Source: Rhodobacter sp.
GTDB lineage: Bacteria; Pseudomonadota; Alphaproteobacteria; Rhodobacterales; Rhodobacteraceae
Assembly: GCA_027484145.1 (NCBI GenBank)
Contig: JAIXUH010000002.1
Span: 310,001-374,000, forward strand
DNA: 64,000 bases
Direction: 5' to 3'
Shown here: positions 47,243 through 55,520 of the stretch, in pieces
Numbering within the stretch: position 1 is the stretch's first letter
Layout: each line of letters opens with the position of its first letter
The notes under the pieces: model-generated
Databases searched by the model: none
The model's input: the letters and a program-made list of their open reading frames with translations, nothing else
Told to the model about the DNA's origin: nothing
Position numbers and translations under genes: made by a program

Positions 47243-49801
47243 TTGATCAGGTTTGTCGGATCGTTTTTCGGTGGCATCTTCACGATGGTCACGATGGGCG
47301 TGCTGTTCGCAGCACTGTCCATCGGCGCGATTTTCTATATGTATTCCAGCGATTTGCCCAGCCATGAGCGTCTTGCCCAATACACGCCGCCCACGATCAG
47401 CCGGATCTACTCGGCAGAAGGGCGCATCATCGACGAATTCGCGCAGGAACGCCGTCTGTTCGTGCCGATTGATGATATTCCCGATCTGGTCAAGCACGCC
47501 TTCATCAGCGCCGAGGACAAGAATTTCTACACGCACCATGGCTATGACGTCACCAGCATGGCCAGTGCCTTTCGCGATGCGGTCCTCAGCCGGGGGCAGA
47601 ACCTGCGCGGGGCCTCAACGATCACGCAGCAGGTGATGAAGAACTTCCTGCTGTCGGGCGACCGTACGGGCGAGCGCAAGGTCAAGGAACTGATCCTGGC
47701 CAGCCGTCTGGAAGAAACGCTGAGCAAGGACCAGATCCTTGAACTCTATCTGAACGAGATTTTTCTGGGCCAGAACAGCTATGGCGTGGCAGCAGCGGCG
47801 CAGACCTATTTCAACAAGCCGTTGACCGAACTTGCCCCGCACGAGGCGGCGATGCTGGCCGCGATGCCGCAGGCCCCCAGCCAGTATCACCCCGTGCGCG
47901 CGATGAAGCGGGTGACCGAACGGCGCAACTATGTGCTGCGCGAGATGTGGCAGAACGGCTATATCGACGAAGCGACGTTTGCTGCCGAGGCGGCGCTGCC
48001 GCTGAAATCGGTGCAGAACGGCGATTATGGCGCGTTCCGTGTGGCGCTGCCGCCGCGCGATTACTTCACCGATGAAATCCGCCGCCAGCTTTCGGGCACC
48101 TTTGGCGAGGCCGAGTTTTTCGGCGGTGGCCTGTCGATCCGCGCGACCGTTGACCCCGAATTGCAGGCCGAAGCGGCGCGCGCCCTGCGGCGCGGGCTGG
48201 AACGCTATGACCGGGGGCAGGGCGTCTGGCGCGGCACCCGCAAGACCATTTCGCCCGACAAGCTGACGTCCGAGGCTGACTGGCGGGCGGCTTTGGCCGA
48301 AACCGAAGTGCCGCGCGACATCGAAGGCTGGTTCCCTGCTGTGGTGCTGGAGGTGGGCGAATCCTCGGCCCGCATCGGGATCGAGGGGCAGGCCGAGGAC
48401 GAAGACGGCCACTTTATCCCGGCTGATGATGTGACGTGGGCCCGCAAGCGCCTTGACGACGGCAAACTTGGCCCCAAGGCAAACAGTGCGGGCGATCTGG
48501 TTTCGGTGGGCGACGTAGTTCTGGTGCGTGCGGTCACCAGCGATGACGACGGCAGCTTTGTGCGCTGGTCACTGCGGCAGGTGCCCGAGGTGCAGGGCGG
48601 CTTCATGGCGATGGACGTGTTCACCGGGCGCGTTCTGGCCATGCAGGGCGGCTTTTCCTATCAAGATTCGGTCTTTAACCGCGCCACACAGGCGACGCGC
48701 CAACCCGGCTCCAGCTTCAAGCCCTTTGTCTATGCGGCGGCGCTGGACAGCGGCTTTACCCCGGCCACCATTGTGGTTGACGCCCCGATCGAGGTGAACA
48801 CGCCCGAAGGCATCTGGCGGCCCAAAAACGCGTCGAACAAGTTCTATGGCCCCACGACTATCCGCACCGGGATTGAACAATCGCGGAACCTGATGACGGT
48901 GCGTATTGCCGAAGAGATCGGGATGGATACCGTCGCGGGCTATGCCGAGCGCTTTGGTGTCTATGACCGGATGAAGCCGTTTTTGGCCAATGCGCTTGGG
49001 TCGCAGGAAACCACCCTGTTCAAGATGGTGGCGGCCTATGCCATGTTTGCCAACGGCGGCGAGCGAGTGGAGCCAACGCTGGTAGACCGGGTGCAAGACC
49101 GTTTTGGCCGCACGGTCTATCGCCACGATCAGCGCATCTGCGAGGATTGCCAGTTGGCCAGCTTGGACAGCGGCGCAGCGCTGACGCTGAAATCCAACCG
49201 CGAACGGGTGATGGATGCGATCACCGCCTATCAGCTGACCAGCATGATGGAAGGCGTGGTCCAGCGGGGCACGGCGCGCGGCATCAACCTGCCCGTTCCC
49301 GTTGCGGGAAAGACCGGTACCACCAATGATGCCAAGGACGTGTGGTTTATCGGCTATACATCCAACATCGTGGCGGGCTGCTACATCGGCTATGACCAGC
49401 CGCGCACGCTGGGGTCGGGGGCTTCGGGTGGTGGATTCTGCGGCCCGGTGTTCGAGCAGTTCATGGGCACGGCGATCAAGAAGTACGGCGGTGCCAAGTT
49501 TGCCGTGCCGCCGGGCGGCTACTTCATCAACATCGACCGTTTCAGCGGCGCGCGCCTGTCGGACGACGCCTCGGGCGAGAATGTCGTGGCCGAATATTTC
49601 CGCGAAGGCGAAGAGCCGATCTTTGGCCTTGGTGCGATGGTGGATGGCGGCTTTGAAATGGGCGGCAACTTGCCCCTGTTTGCCTATGGCGAAACCGACC
49701 GTGGGGGTGAGACGGCAACCGTCACCACCGCCACGGGGGAACGCAAGGCCATTCCCAAGAAAGCCGATTTCGGCACGCTCAGTTCGGGCGGCCTGTACTG
49801 A
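47243..49801 (+). CDS. mrcA: Penicillin-binding protein 1A
   Basis: About 852 residues; a bifunctional class A PBP that polymerises and cross-links peptidoglycan. One N-terminal membrane helix is followed by the GT51 domain ([16 protein letters not shown], with catalytic Glu, then [15 protein letters not shown]), an OB-like insertion, and the transpeptidase domain (PGSSFKPF for the SxxK motif, and GKTGTTNDA). The start is probably TTG at 47243 with AGGGG upstream, giving the typical N-terminus [13 protein letters not shown]. An ATG at 47207 would add 12 residues. Confidence 0.93.
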   Translation: MIRFVGSFFGGIFTMVTMGVLFAALSIGAIFYMYSSDLPSHERLAQYTPPTISRIYSAEGRIIDEFAQERRLFVPIDDIPDLVKHAFISAEDKNFYTHHGYDVTSMASAFRDAVLSRGQNLRGASTITQQVMKNFLLSGDRTGERKVKELILASRLEETLSKDQILELYLNEIFLGQNSYGVAAAAQTYFNKPLTELAPHEAAMLAAMPQAPSQYHPVRAMKRVTERRNYVLREMWQNGYIDEATFAAEAALPLKSVQNGDYGAFRVALPPRDYFTDEIRRQLSGTFGEAEFFGGGLSIRATVDPELQAEAARALRRGLERYDRGQGVWRGTRKTISPDKLTSEADWRAALAETEVPRDIEGWFPAVVLEVGESSARIGIEGQAEDEDGHFIPADDVTWARKRLDDGKLGPKANSAGDLVSVGDVVLVRAVTSDDDGSFVRWSLRQVPEVQGGFMAMDVFTGRVLAMQGGFSYQDSVFNRATQATRQPGSSFKPFVYAAALDSGFTPATIVVDAPIEVNTPEGIWRPKNASNKFYGPTTIRTGIEQSRNLMTVRIAEEIGMDTVAGYAERFGVYDRMKPFLANALGSQETTLFKMVAAYAMFANGGERVEPTLVDRVQDRFGRTVYRHDQRICEDCQLASLDSGAALTLKSNRERVMDAITAYQLTSMMEGVVQRGTARGINLPVPVAGKTGTTNDAKDVWFIGYTSNIVAGCYIGYDQPRTLGSGASGGGFCGPVFEQFMGTAIKKYGGAKFAVPPGGYFINIDRFSGARLSDDASGENVVAEYFREGEEPIFGLGAMVDGGFEMGGNLPLFAYGETDRGGETATVTTATGERKAIPKKADFGTLSSGGLY

Positions 49802-49892
49802 CCAAAGCACGGTCCTGCGCGGCGGGGGCATCCCTTGCCGTGCGTGGCCGTTTTCGCTAATCACGCGGGGCACCAGCCCGGGGGAAGCCAAC

Positions 49893-51017
49893 ATGCGCGC
49901 CGAGACGCAGAACAACATCACCGCCATCGAAAAATCGCTGAAGCTTTTGGCCCAGCGGATGGATTGGGACACGGCCCCCCACCGGCTGGAAGAATTCAAC
50001 GCCATGATCGAGGACCCTAACCTGTGGAACGATCCGGCTAAGGCGCAAAAGCTGATGCGCGAACGGCAGGGGCTCTTGGACGCAATCTCGACCTACAAGC
50101 TGATCGACAGCGGGTTGCGCGACAATCTTGAACTGATCGAGATGGGCGAGGCCGAGAATGACGCAGAGATTGTGGCCGAGGCTGAGGCCGCCATCAAGGA
50201 ACTGGTTCCTTTGGCAGCGGCCAAGGAGTTGGAGGCCTTGCTCGATGGCGAAGCCGATGGCAACGACACCTTTCTGGAGATCAACGCCGGGGCTGGTGGC
50301 ACTGAAAGCTGTGACTGGGCCAATATGCTGGCGCGGATGTATGTTCGCTGGGCCGAGAAAAAGGGCTACAAGGTTGAACTGCAATCGGAAAGCCCGGGCG
50401 AAGAAGCGGGGATCAAGTCTGCTGCCTACAAGATTTCGGGTCACAATGCCTATGGTTGGCTGAAGTCGGAGTCCGGCGTGCACCGTCTGGTGCGGATCAG
50501 CCCCTATGACTCGGCAGCGCGACGGCACACATCATTCTCGTCGGTCTGGGTCTATCCGGTGGTGGATGACAACATAGACATCGTGATCCCGGACAACGAG
50601 ATCCGGATTGATACCTATCGGTCTTCGGGTGCTGGCGGCCAGCACGTGAACACAACCGACTCGGCGGTGCGGATCACCCACCTGCCGACGAATATCGTGG
50701 TGACCAGTTCGATGAAGTCGCAGCACCAGAACCGCGAGATTGCGATGAATGCGCTGCGCTCGCGGCTGTATCAGATGGAACTGGACCGGCGGAATGCCGA
50801 AGTGAACGCCCAGCATGCCGCCAAAGGTGAGGCGGGCTGGGGCAACCAGATCCGGTCTTATGTGTTGCAGCCCTATCAGATGGTGAAAGATCTGCGGACC
50901 AGCGTCGAGACATCGGACACCCAAGGTGTGCTGGATGGCGATCTGGACCAGTTCATGGCGGCGACCCTGGCCATGGATGTGGCTGGCAAAAGCCGCGCCG
51001 AAGCAAACGCCGACTAA
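49893..51017 (+). CDS. prfB: Peptide chain release factor 2
   Basis: A 374-residue RF2 that reads UGA/UAA. The GGQ motif is in [20 protein letters not shown], and the codon-recognition tripeptide position reads SPY ([16 protein letters not shown]) instead of the E. coli SPF. The N-terminus is continuous from the ATG at 49893 (GGGGGAAG upstream), so there is no programmed +1 frameshift. It is a target of PrmC encoded at 449. Confidence 0.96.
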   Translation: MRAETQNNITAIEKSLKLLAQRMDWDTAPHRLEEFNAMIEDPNLWNDPAKAQKLMRERQGLLDAISTYKLIDSGLRDNLELIEMGEAENDAEIVAEAEAAIKELVPLAAAKELEALLDGEADGNDTFLEINAGAGGTESCDWANMLARMYVRWAEKKGYKVELQSESPGEEAGIKSAAYKISGHNAYGWLKSESGVHRLVRISPYDSAARRHTSFSSVWVYPVVDDNIDIVIPDNEIRIDTYRSSGAGGQHVNTTDSAVRITHLPTNIVVTSSMKSQHQNREIAMNALRSRLYQMELDRRNAEVNAQHAAKGEAGWGNQIRSYVLQPYQMVKDLRTSVETSDTQGVLDGDLDQFMAATLAMDVAGKSRAEANAD

Positions 51018-51065
51018 CGGGGGCGGGGTGCCGCTGACAGATGCGCCGCCCTGTTGCAACCTTGG

Positions 51066-51126
51066 CAGGGGGCGCTGCCCCCTGGCCCATTGGTTCAAGA
51101 ACCAATGGGCCACCCCCGGGATATTT
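51066..51126 (+). repeat. Palindromic intergenic repeat, copy C (with inserted palindrome)
   Basis: This lies after prfB on the plus strand. It has hairpin GGGGGCGCTGCCCCC (51068-51082), an inserted inverted repeat with 14-bp arms beginning TGGCCCATTGGTTC around a 2-base loop (51083-51112), then CCCCCGGGATATTT (51113-51126). The end blocks match copies A and B while the middle differs. It may form a long double hairpin in RNA and end or weaken read-through from prfB. Confidence 0.85.
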
Positions 51127-51219
51127 GCAGAAGGGGAAGCTGATAAAGCGCGGTATCAGAAACATCTTTTCCCACAGGCGGCAAGGCGGCTAGTCTGGCA
51201 GCAGTGGGGGAGAACCTTG

Positions 51220-51990
51220 ATGCAGACCGAACCGGTGGGCCCTGCGGCGCCCGAGATCATGATCGTGGAGTTTTCCGACATTCGCGCGGCCCTTGCCGAT
51301 GGCTGGCGCGATTTCCGGCGTGCGCCGATGCTTGGCCTGTTCTTTGCGGCGGTCTATGTGGCGGGCGGCTGGCTGATCACCTGGGCCATGACAGCGCAGG
51401 GGCAATTGTGGTGGACGTTGATCGCGGGGGCGGGGTTTCCGATTCTGGGCCCCTTCATCGCCTGTGGCTTTTATGAGATTTCGCGGCGTCTGGAAGCGGG
51501 CGAACCGCTGGATTGGCCGGGCGTGCTGGGCGTGATTTTCCGGCAGAAGGACAGGCAGATTCCCTCGATGGCCGTTGTGGTGGTGGTGTTCTTTTTGTTC
51601 TGGAACTTTCTGGCCCATATGATCTTTGCGCTGTTTCTGGGGCGGGCCACGCTGACAAATATCACCAGCAGCTTTGAGGTTTTTGCGACGCCGGAAGGGA
51701 TAGCGATGATCGTGGTGGGTACGGCGGTCGGGGCTGTGTTTGCGGGTGTGCTGTTCGCGCTGACGGTGGTGAGCTTGCCGATGCTGTTGGACCGCGAGGT
51801 GGATTTCATCACGGCGATGATCACCAGTTTTTCAGTGGTGACGCATAGCCCTGTGGTGATGCTGGTGTGGGCGGCGCTGATTGCCAGCCTGTTGTTCGTG
51901 GGGATGGCGACGGCGTTTTTGGGGCTGTTCGTTGTGCTGCCCTTGTTGGGGCATGCAAGTTGGCATCTCTACCGCCGCGCGTTGGCATGA
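51220..51990 (+). CDS. DUF2189 integral membrane protein
   Basis: A 256-residue protein with about six helices in pairs. The WRDFRRAPMLGLFFAAVYVAGGW and PILGPFIACGFYEISRRLEAGEP segments are typical of DUF2189, a family of unknown function. The ATG at 51220 has GGAG nine bases upstream. Copy C of the palindromic repeat lies between it and prfB. Confidence 0.85.
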   Translation: MQTEPVGPAAPEIMIVEFSDIRAALADGWRDFRRAPMLGLFFAAVYVAGGWLITWAMTAQGQLWWTLIAGAGFPILGPFIACGFYEISRRLEAGEPLDWPGVLGVIFRQKDRQIPSMAVVVVVFFLFWNFLAHMIFALFLGRATLTNITSSFEVFATPEGIAMIVVGTAVGAVFAGVLFALTVVSLPMLLDREVDFITAMITSFSVVTHSPVVMLVWAALIASLLFVGMATAFLGLFVVLPLLGHASWHLYRRALA

Positions 51991-51994
51991 CAAA

Positions 51995-52017
51995 AGGCGC
52001 GCCGCTGGGGCGCGCCT
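51995..52017 (-). terminator. Rho-independent terminator of the bactofilin operon
   Basis: AGGCGCGCC (51995-52003) pairs with GGCGCGCCT (52009-52017) around a five-base loop. On the minus strand it is followed by TTTTG, 30 bp after the bactofilin stop. No T-run occurs on the plus strand. Confidence 0.8.
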
Positions 52018-52046
52018 GAACAGACATGTGAACGATGATCAGACGG

Positions 52047-52571
52047 TCAGATACCGTCGGCCGGTTTCTGCGCCGGGGCGGTGGGGGTTGGCGGGGCCAA
52101 TTGCGGCTGCGCGATCGGGGCCGAGATGCGGCCCTGCGCCAGCGGGTCATCCTGACGCTGTACGGAGCCTTCGAAATGGGCCCCCGATTCAATGGCGATG
52201 GTCTTGTGGATGATGTCGCCTTCGACGCGTGCGGTTGCTGTCAGGCGCACCTTGAGGCCGCGCACGCGGCCAATCACCCGGCCATTGACCACGATATCAT
52301 CAGCGACGATTTCGCCGCGGATCGTGGCGCTTTCGCCCACGGTCAGCAGGTGCGCGCGGATATCACCTTCGACGGTGCCTTCGACCTGAATGTCGCCGGT
52401 GGTGCGGAGGTTGCCGACGATTGTGAGGTCCGACGAAAGAATCGATGCGGAAACTTTGCCCTTGGGGGCGGTGGGCGTGAAGTCCATGCTGGGTTTTGCC
52501 GGTGTTTCGGGGGCTTTCGGCTTGTCGTCCGCCTTGGGCCCGGGTTCGTTGATTCGGCTCTTAGAAAACAT
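52047..52571 (-). CDS. Bactofilin (polymer-forming cytoskeletal protein)
   Basis: A 174-residue protein with a central right-handed beta-helix domain (about 40-135; repeats such as GDIQVEGTVEGDIRAH, ESATIRGEIVADDIVVNGRVIGRV) and disordered Pro-rich tails. Bactofilins polymerise without nucleotide and position cell-wall enzymes. The ATG overlaps the end of the M23 peptidase gene by 11 bp, a pairing seen in many bacteria. A terminator follows. Confidence 0.93.
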   Translation of the reverse strand: MFSKSRINEPGPKADDKPKAPETPAKPSMDFTPTAPKGKVSASILSSDLTIVGNLRTTGDIQVEGTVEGDIRAHLLTVGESATIRGEIVADDIVVNGRVIGRVRGLKVRLTATARVEGDIIHKTIAIESGAHFEGSVQRQDDPLAQGRISAPIAQPQLAPPTPTAPAQKPADGI

Positions 52572-53901
52572 GGTTCGCTGCCTTTATGAAGGTCATCGGA
52601 TTCACGGCTCTGCCGCCGATGCGGATTTCGTAGTGGAGGTGTGTGCCGGTTGACCGGCCCGAATTGCCCATATCACCGACGCGTTCGCCACGCGATACCC
52701 TATCGCCGACATTTACGCGGATCGCAGACAAGTGAGCATAGCGCGTTTCGAGACCGAATTCATGCTTGATTTTCACCAGACGGCCATAACCCGAATCCCA
52801 GCCCGCATGGGTCACAACACCATCGGCGGTGGCATAGATCGGCATGCCATAGGCGCCGGCCATATCGGTGCCTTCGTGCATGCGGGTGCCAGCCCCCTTG
52901 GGGTCACGGCGATAGCCAAAACCGCTGGTCCAACGGAAGGCACCGTTGACCGGCATGGCAAAGGGCGCCTTGAACGCCGCCAGACGATACAGGTTCATCC
53001 GGTCCAGCCCGGACAGAATGGCGTTGGCGCGCACTTCATCGGCGTGGGCATCAGAACCCTTGGTCGACAGTTGAAGCGGGGTCAGCGGGCCACCAGCACC
53101 AGAATAGCCGCGGCGCACAGCATCCAGCAGGTCATCCGGGGACATGCCCGCCTCGCGGAACATCTTGTCCAGCGGCTCCATGGAAACGGTCACCGCTTCT
53201 TCCAGCTTGGTGAAGATTTCGTTGTTGCGCGTCTGCAGGGCCTTTTTCTCGGCCATGATGGTATCGGCGCGCTCGGCCGCCTTTTCGGCGGCTCCCTCCA
53301 TCAGGTCACGCTCTTGCGCGGTGTTGGCAAGTGCGTCGGACAGGATATCCAGCGTTTCCAGCGCGTCACGGGCGCGGCCGGCTTCGGTGCGCGGGGTGCC
53401 GGTCTGCGAGGCGAGGGCGACATTCGCCTCATCCACCTTGGCACGCGCCTCATCCCGTTCCTTGATGGTGCGGCGCAGGGTGTTCTGGATCACGTCGATG
53501 CCTGTTTCCAACTCGCGCCGGCTGTCTTCAGAGGCGAGCAGGCGGGCCTGCATCTCGGCCACCTGTTGCAGTGCGAGATTGAAGCGTTCCTGCGCCCCTG
53601 CGGCCTCATCGGCGCGGGCATCGCGGTCTTGCGACAGGGCGTTCAGGCGTTGCTCATAGAGGGCCTGCTGGCGCAGCGCCTGATCACGGCCCGAGCCTGC
53701 GCTGATCGAATCCATCAAGATGATCGCTGTGGCAAGGATCATCCATCCAACGGCAAGGCTGCCACCGGCAATGGCAATCGCCTGCGTTGCCGGGCGCAGA
53801 CGGATGAAGCGCGTTTCCGTATCGGACTTCAGGAACAGGCGTTGTTCCGGGAAGTAGCGTTCAAGCGTGGTATTGATCCGGTAGGCTAGGCGCGTCAGCA
53901 C
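52561..53901 (-). CDS. M23 peptidoglycan endopeptidase with coiled coil
   Basis: About 446 residues: a short cytosolic N-terminus, one membrane helix (about 40-65), a long coiled coil (about 75-235), and a C-terminal M23 zinc domain with HEGTDMAG and THLHYEIR ligands. The start is taken as GTG at 53901 (LTRLAYRINTTLERYFPEQ), where family similarity begins; no strong ribosome-binding site is visible. The enzyme cuts peptide cross-links and is probably positioned by the bactofilin encoded directly after it. Confidence 0.88.
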   Translation of the reverse strand: MLTRLAYRINTTLERYFPEQRLFLKSDTETRFIRLRPATQAIAIAGGSLAVGWMILATAIILMDSISAGSGRDQALRQQALYEQRLNALSQDRDARADEAAGAQERFNLALQQVAEMQARLLASEDSRRELETGIDVIQNTLRRTIKERDEARAKVDEANVALASQTGTPRTEAGRARDALETLDILSDALANTAQERDLMEGAAEKAAERADTIMAEKKALQTRNNEIFTKLEEAVTVSMEPLDKMFREAGMSPDDLLDAVRRGYSGAGGPLTPLQLSTKGSDAHADEVRANAILSGLDRMNLYRLAAFKAPFAMPVNGAFRWTSGFGYRRDPKGAGTRMHEGTDMAGAYGMPIYATADGVVTHAGWDSGYGRLVKIKHEFGLETRYAHLSAIRVNVGDRVSRGERVGDMGNSGRSTGTHLHYEIRIGGRAVNPMTFIKAANHVF

Positions 53902-54070
53902 TGGGGCATTCCGTTGGTGACCTCTGAAAAGAGCGAATGACCCCGTTTGCGAAGACGCGTCGGCAGGGCAGGTTCTGATTACCGACGAGCTTACACTATC
54001 GCAACAAATTTGACCGATCCGGCATAGAGTTGCGGCAAAAGCCCGCCAAGATCGGCAAAAATCTGCCGAT

Positions 54071-54910
54071 CTAGCCGGTCTGTTCGGGGTTCCGGGCCGC
54101 CATCTCATCGGCAAGGGGCCAATAGAAGTCGGGCGGCAGGCCGGCATCGGCGCGCTTTGCCTCGTTGAACGGCGGCTTCAGGGCCCCGTGAAAGTAGTGC
54201 CGGACAAGGCGGTGGAAGGTGTCTTTCGGGTCGGTCCCGTCACGGCCGCAGAGCCAGTTGAACCATTTCGACCCATAGGCGACATGCGCCACTTCTTCGG
54301 CATAGATGACTTCCATCGCCGCAACGGCGCCGGTTTCCCCGGCCTTGCGGAACACGTCGATCATGCCGGGGGTCACGTCGAGGCCGCGCGCCTCGAGCAC
54401 CATCGGAACAACGGCAAGTCGGCCATGCAGGTCTGTGGCGGTGTCTGATGCGGCGCGCCACATGCCCGCATGGGCCGGCATGGCCCCGTAGTGGCTGCCA
54501 AGCGCTTCAAGGCAATCGCAGATCAGGTTGAAATGCTTGGCTTCTTCGTCAGCGGCCTTGACCCAGTCATCATAGAACCCAAGCGGCATGGGATGATGCG
54601 TGAAGCGGGCGATGATATCCCAGTGCAGGTCAACGGCGTTGAGTTCTATATGCGCCACGGCATGCAGAAGGGCGATGCGGCCCAAGGGTGATCCGGGGCG
54701 GCGGCGCGGCACATCGCGGGGCGACAAAAGCTCGGGTCGGGGCGGGCGGGCCGGTGCATCGGGCGGCATGGCGGACCCGATCGGCAAGGGCGCGTTCGCG
54801 GCCCGCGCGGCAAACCATGTGGCGGCATGGCGGCGGCCAAGCGCGGTCTTGGTGCGGCCATCGGCGGTGGTCAGCACCTCAACCGCCATTTCGGCAAGTG
54901 TCTGCGTCAT
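54071..54910 (-). CDS. DUF455 ferritin-like protein
   Basis: A 279-residue protein. The segments HIELNAVDLHWD, AADEEAKHFNLICDCLEALG and YAEEVAHVAYGSKWF supply Glu/His residues arranged as in ferritin-like di-metal four-helix bundles, matching DUF455. Some relatives are linked to tRNA or rRNA modification, but no activity can be assigned here. Upstream ribosome-binding site is weak. Confidence 0.85.
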   Translation of the reverse strand: MTQTLAEMAVEVLTTADGRTKTALGRRHAATWFAARAANAPLPIGSAMPPDAPARPPRPELLSPRDVPRRRPGSPLGRIALLHAVAHIELNAVDLHWDIIARFTHHPMPLGFYDDWVKAADEEAKHFNLICDCLEALGSHYGAMPAHAGMWRAASDTATDLHGRLAVVPMVLEARGLDVTPGMIDVFRKAGETGAVAAMEVIYAEEVAHVAYGSKWFNWLCGRDGTDPKDTFHRLVRHYFHGALKPPFNEAKRADAGLPPDFYWPLADEMAARNPEQTG

Positions 54911-54940
54911 CCGATGCGCTTTCGTTGGTCAGGGGCGCTG

Positions 54941-54985
54941 CAAATCTTTTGCAAAAGATTTGACCTGTTCCTTGGAAGGAACAGG
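54941..54985. repeat. Two adjacent perfect 22-bp palindromes
   Basis: 54941-54962 is a perfect palindrome with arms CAAATCTTTTG / CAAAAGATTTG. After a single A, 54964-54985 is another, with arms CCTGTTCCTTG / CAAGGAACAGG. They lie 24 bp downstream of the bcp stop on its strand and 30 bp upstream of the DUF455 start. The preceding CAGGGGCGCTGC resembles the head of repeat copy C. They may end bcp transcription. Confidence 0.75.
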
Positions 54986-55009
54986 CGTCGCGCTGTCGGC
55001 AGGGGGGCG

Positions 55010-55477
55010 TTACAACGCCTTGGCGGCTGCCAGAACCTCATCGGCGTGTCCCTTCACGCTGACCTTGTTCCAGACCTGTGCCACAGTGCCGTCGCCCGCG
55101 ATCAGCACAGTCGTCCGTTCGATCCCCATATAGGTCTTGCCATACATGCTTTTCTCGACCCAGACGCCATAGTCTTCGCAGGTATGGCCCGCCTCGTCTG
55201 ACGCAAGGATGATGCCCAGCCCGTGCTTCTTGCAGAACTTGTCATGCGCCTTGACGCTGTCTTTGCTGACGCCGATCACCGTGGTGCCAGCAGCTGTGAA
55301 TTCGGCCAGACGGGCGGTGAAATCCTGCGCCTCCAGCGTGCAGCCGGGGGTGTCGTCCTTGGGGTAGAAATAGAGCACCACCTTGCCCGGTGCCAGGGCC
55401 GAAAGCGTGACCATCGCGCCACCGTCGCGCGGCAGGGTGAAATCGGGGGCGGGCGATCCAACGGTCGGGGTGGGCAT
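55010..55477 (-). CDS. bcp: Peroxiredoxin, BCP type
   Basis: A 155-residue thiol peroxidase that reduces hydrogen peroxide and organic peroxides. The peroxidatic Cys is in YPKDDTPGCTLEAQDF; a further Cys in DKFCKKHG, and one in HTCEDYG, could be resolving residues. AAGGAG precedes the ATG. It is divergent from the AsmA-like gene over 43 bp. Confidence 0.95.
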   Translation of the reverse strand: MPTPTVGSPAPDFTLPRDGGAMVTLSALAPGKVVLYFYPKDDTPGCTLEAQDFTARLAEFTAAGTTVIGVSKDSVKAHDKFCKKHGLGIILASDEAGHTCEDYGVWVEKSMYGKTYMGIERTTVLIAGDGTVAQVWNKVSVKGHADEVLAAAKAL

Positions 55478-55520
55478 GTGCGGCTCCTTGCTTGCCAGGG
55501 GATGACCCTTTGCGTTTTAG

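Noticed and set aside
49302-51017. N-terminally extended RF2 or a fusion with PBP1A
   Set aside because: The upstream part of this frame is a shadow of the PBP1A gene; RF2 starts at 49893 with a strong ribosome-binding site.
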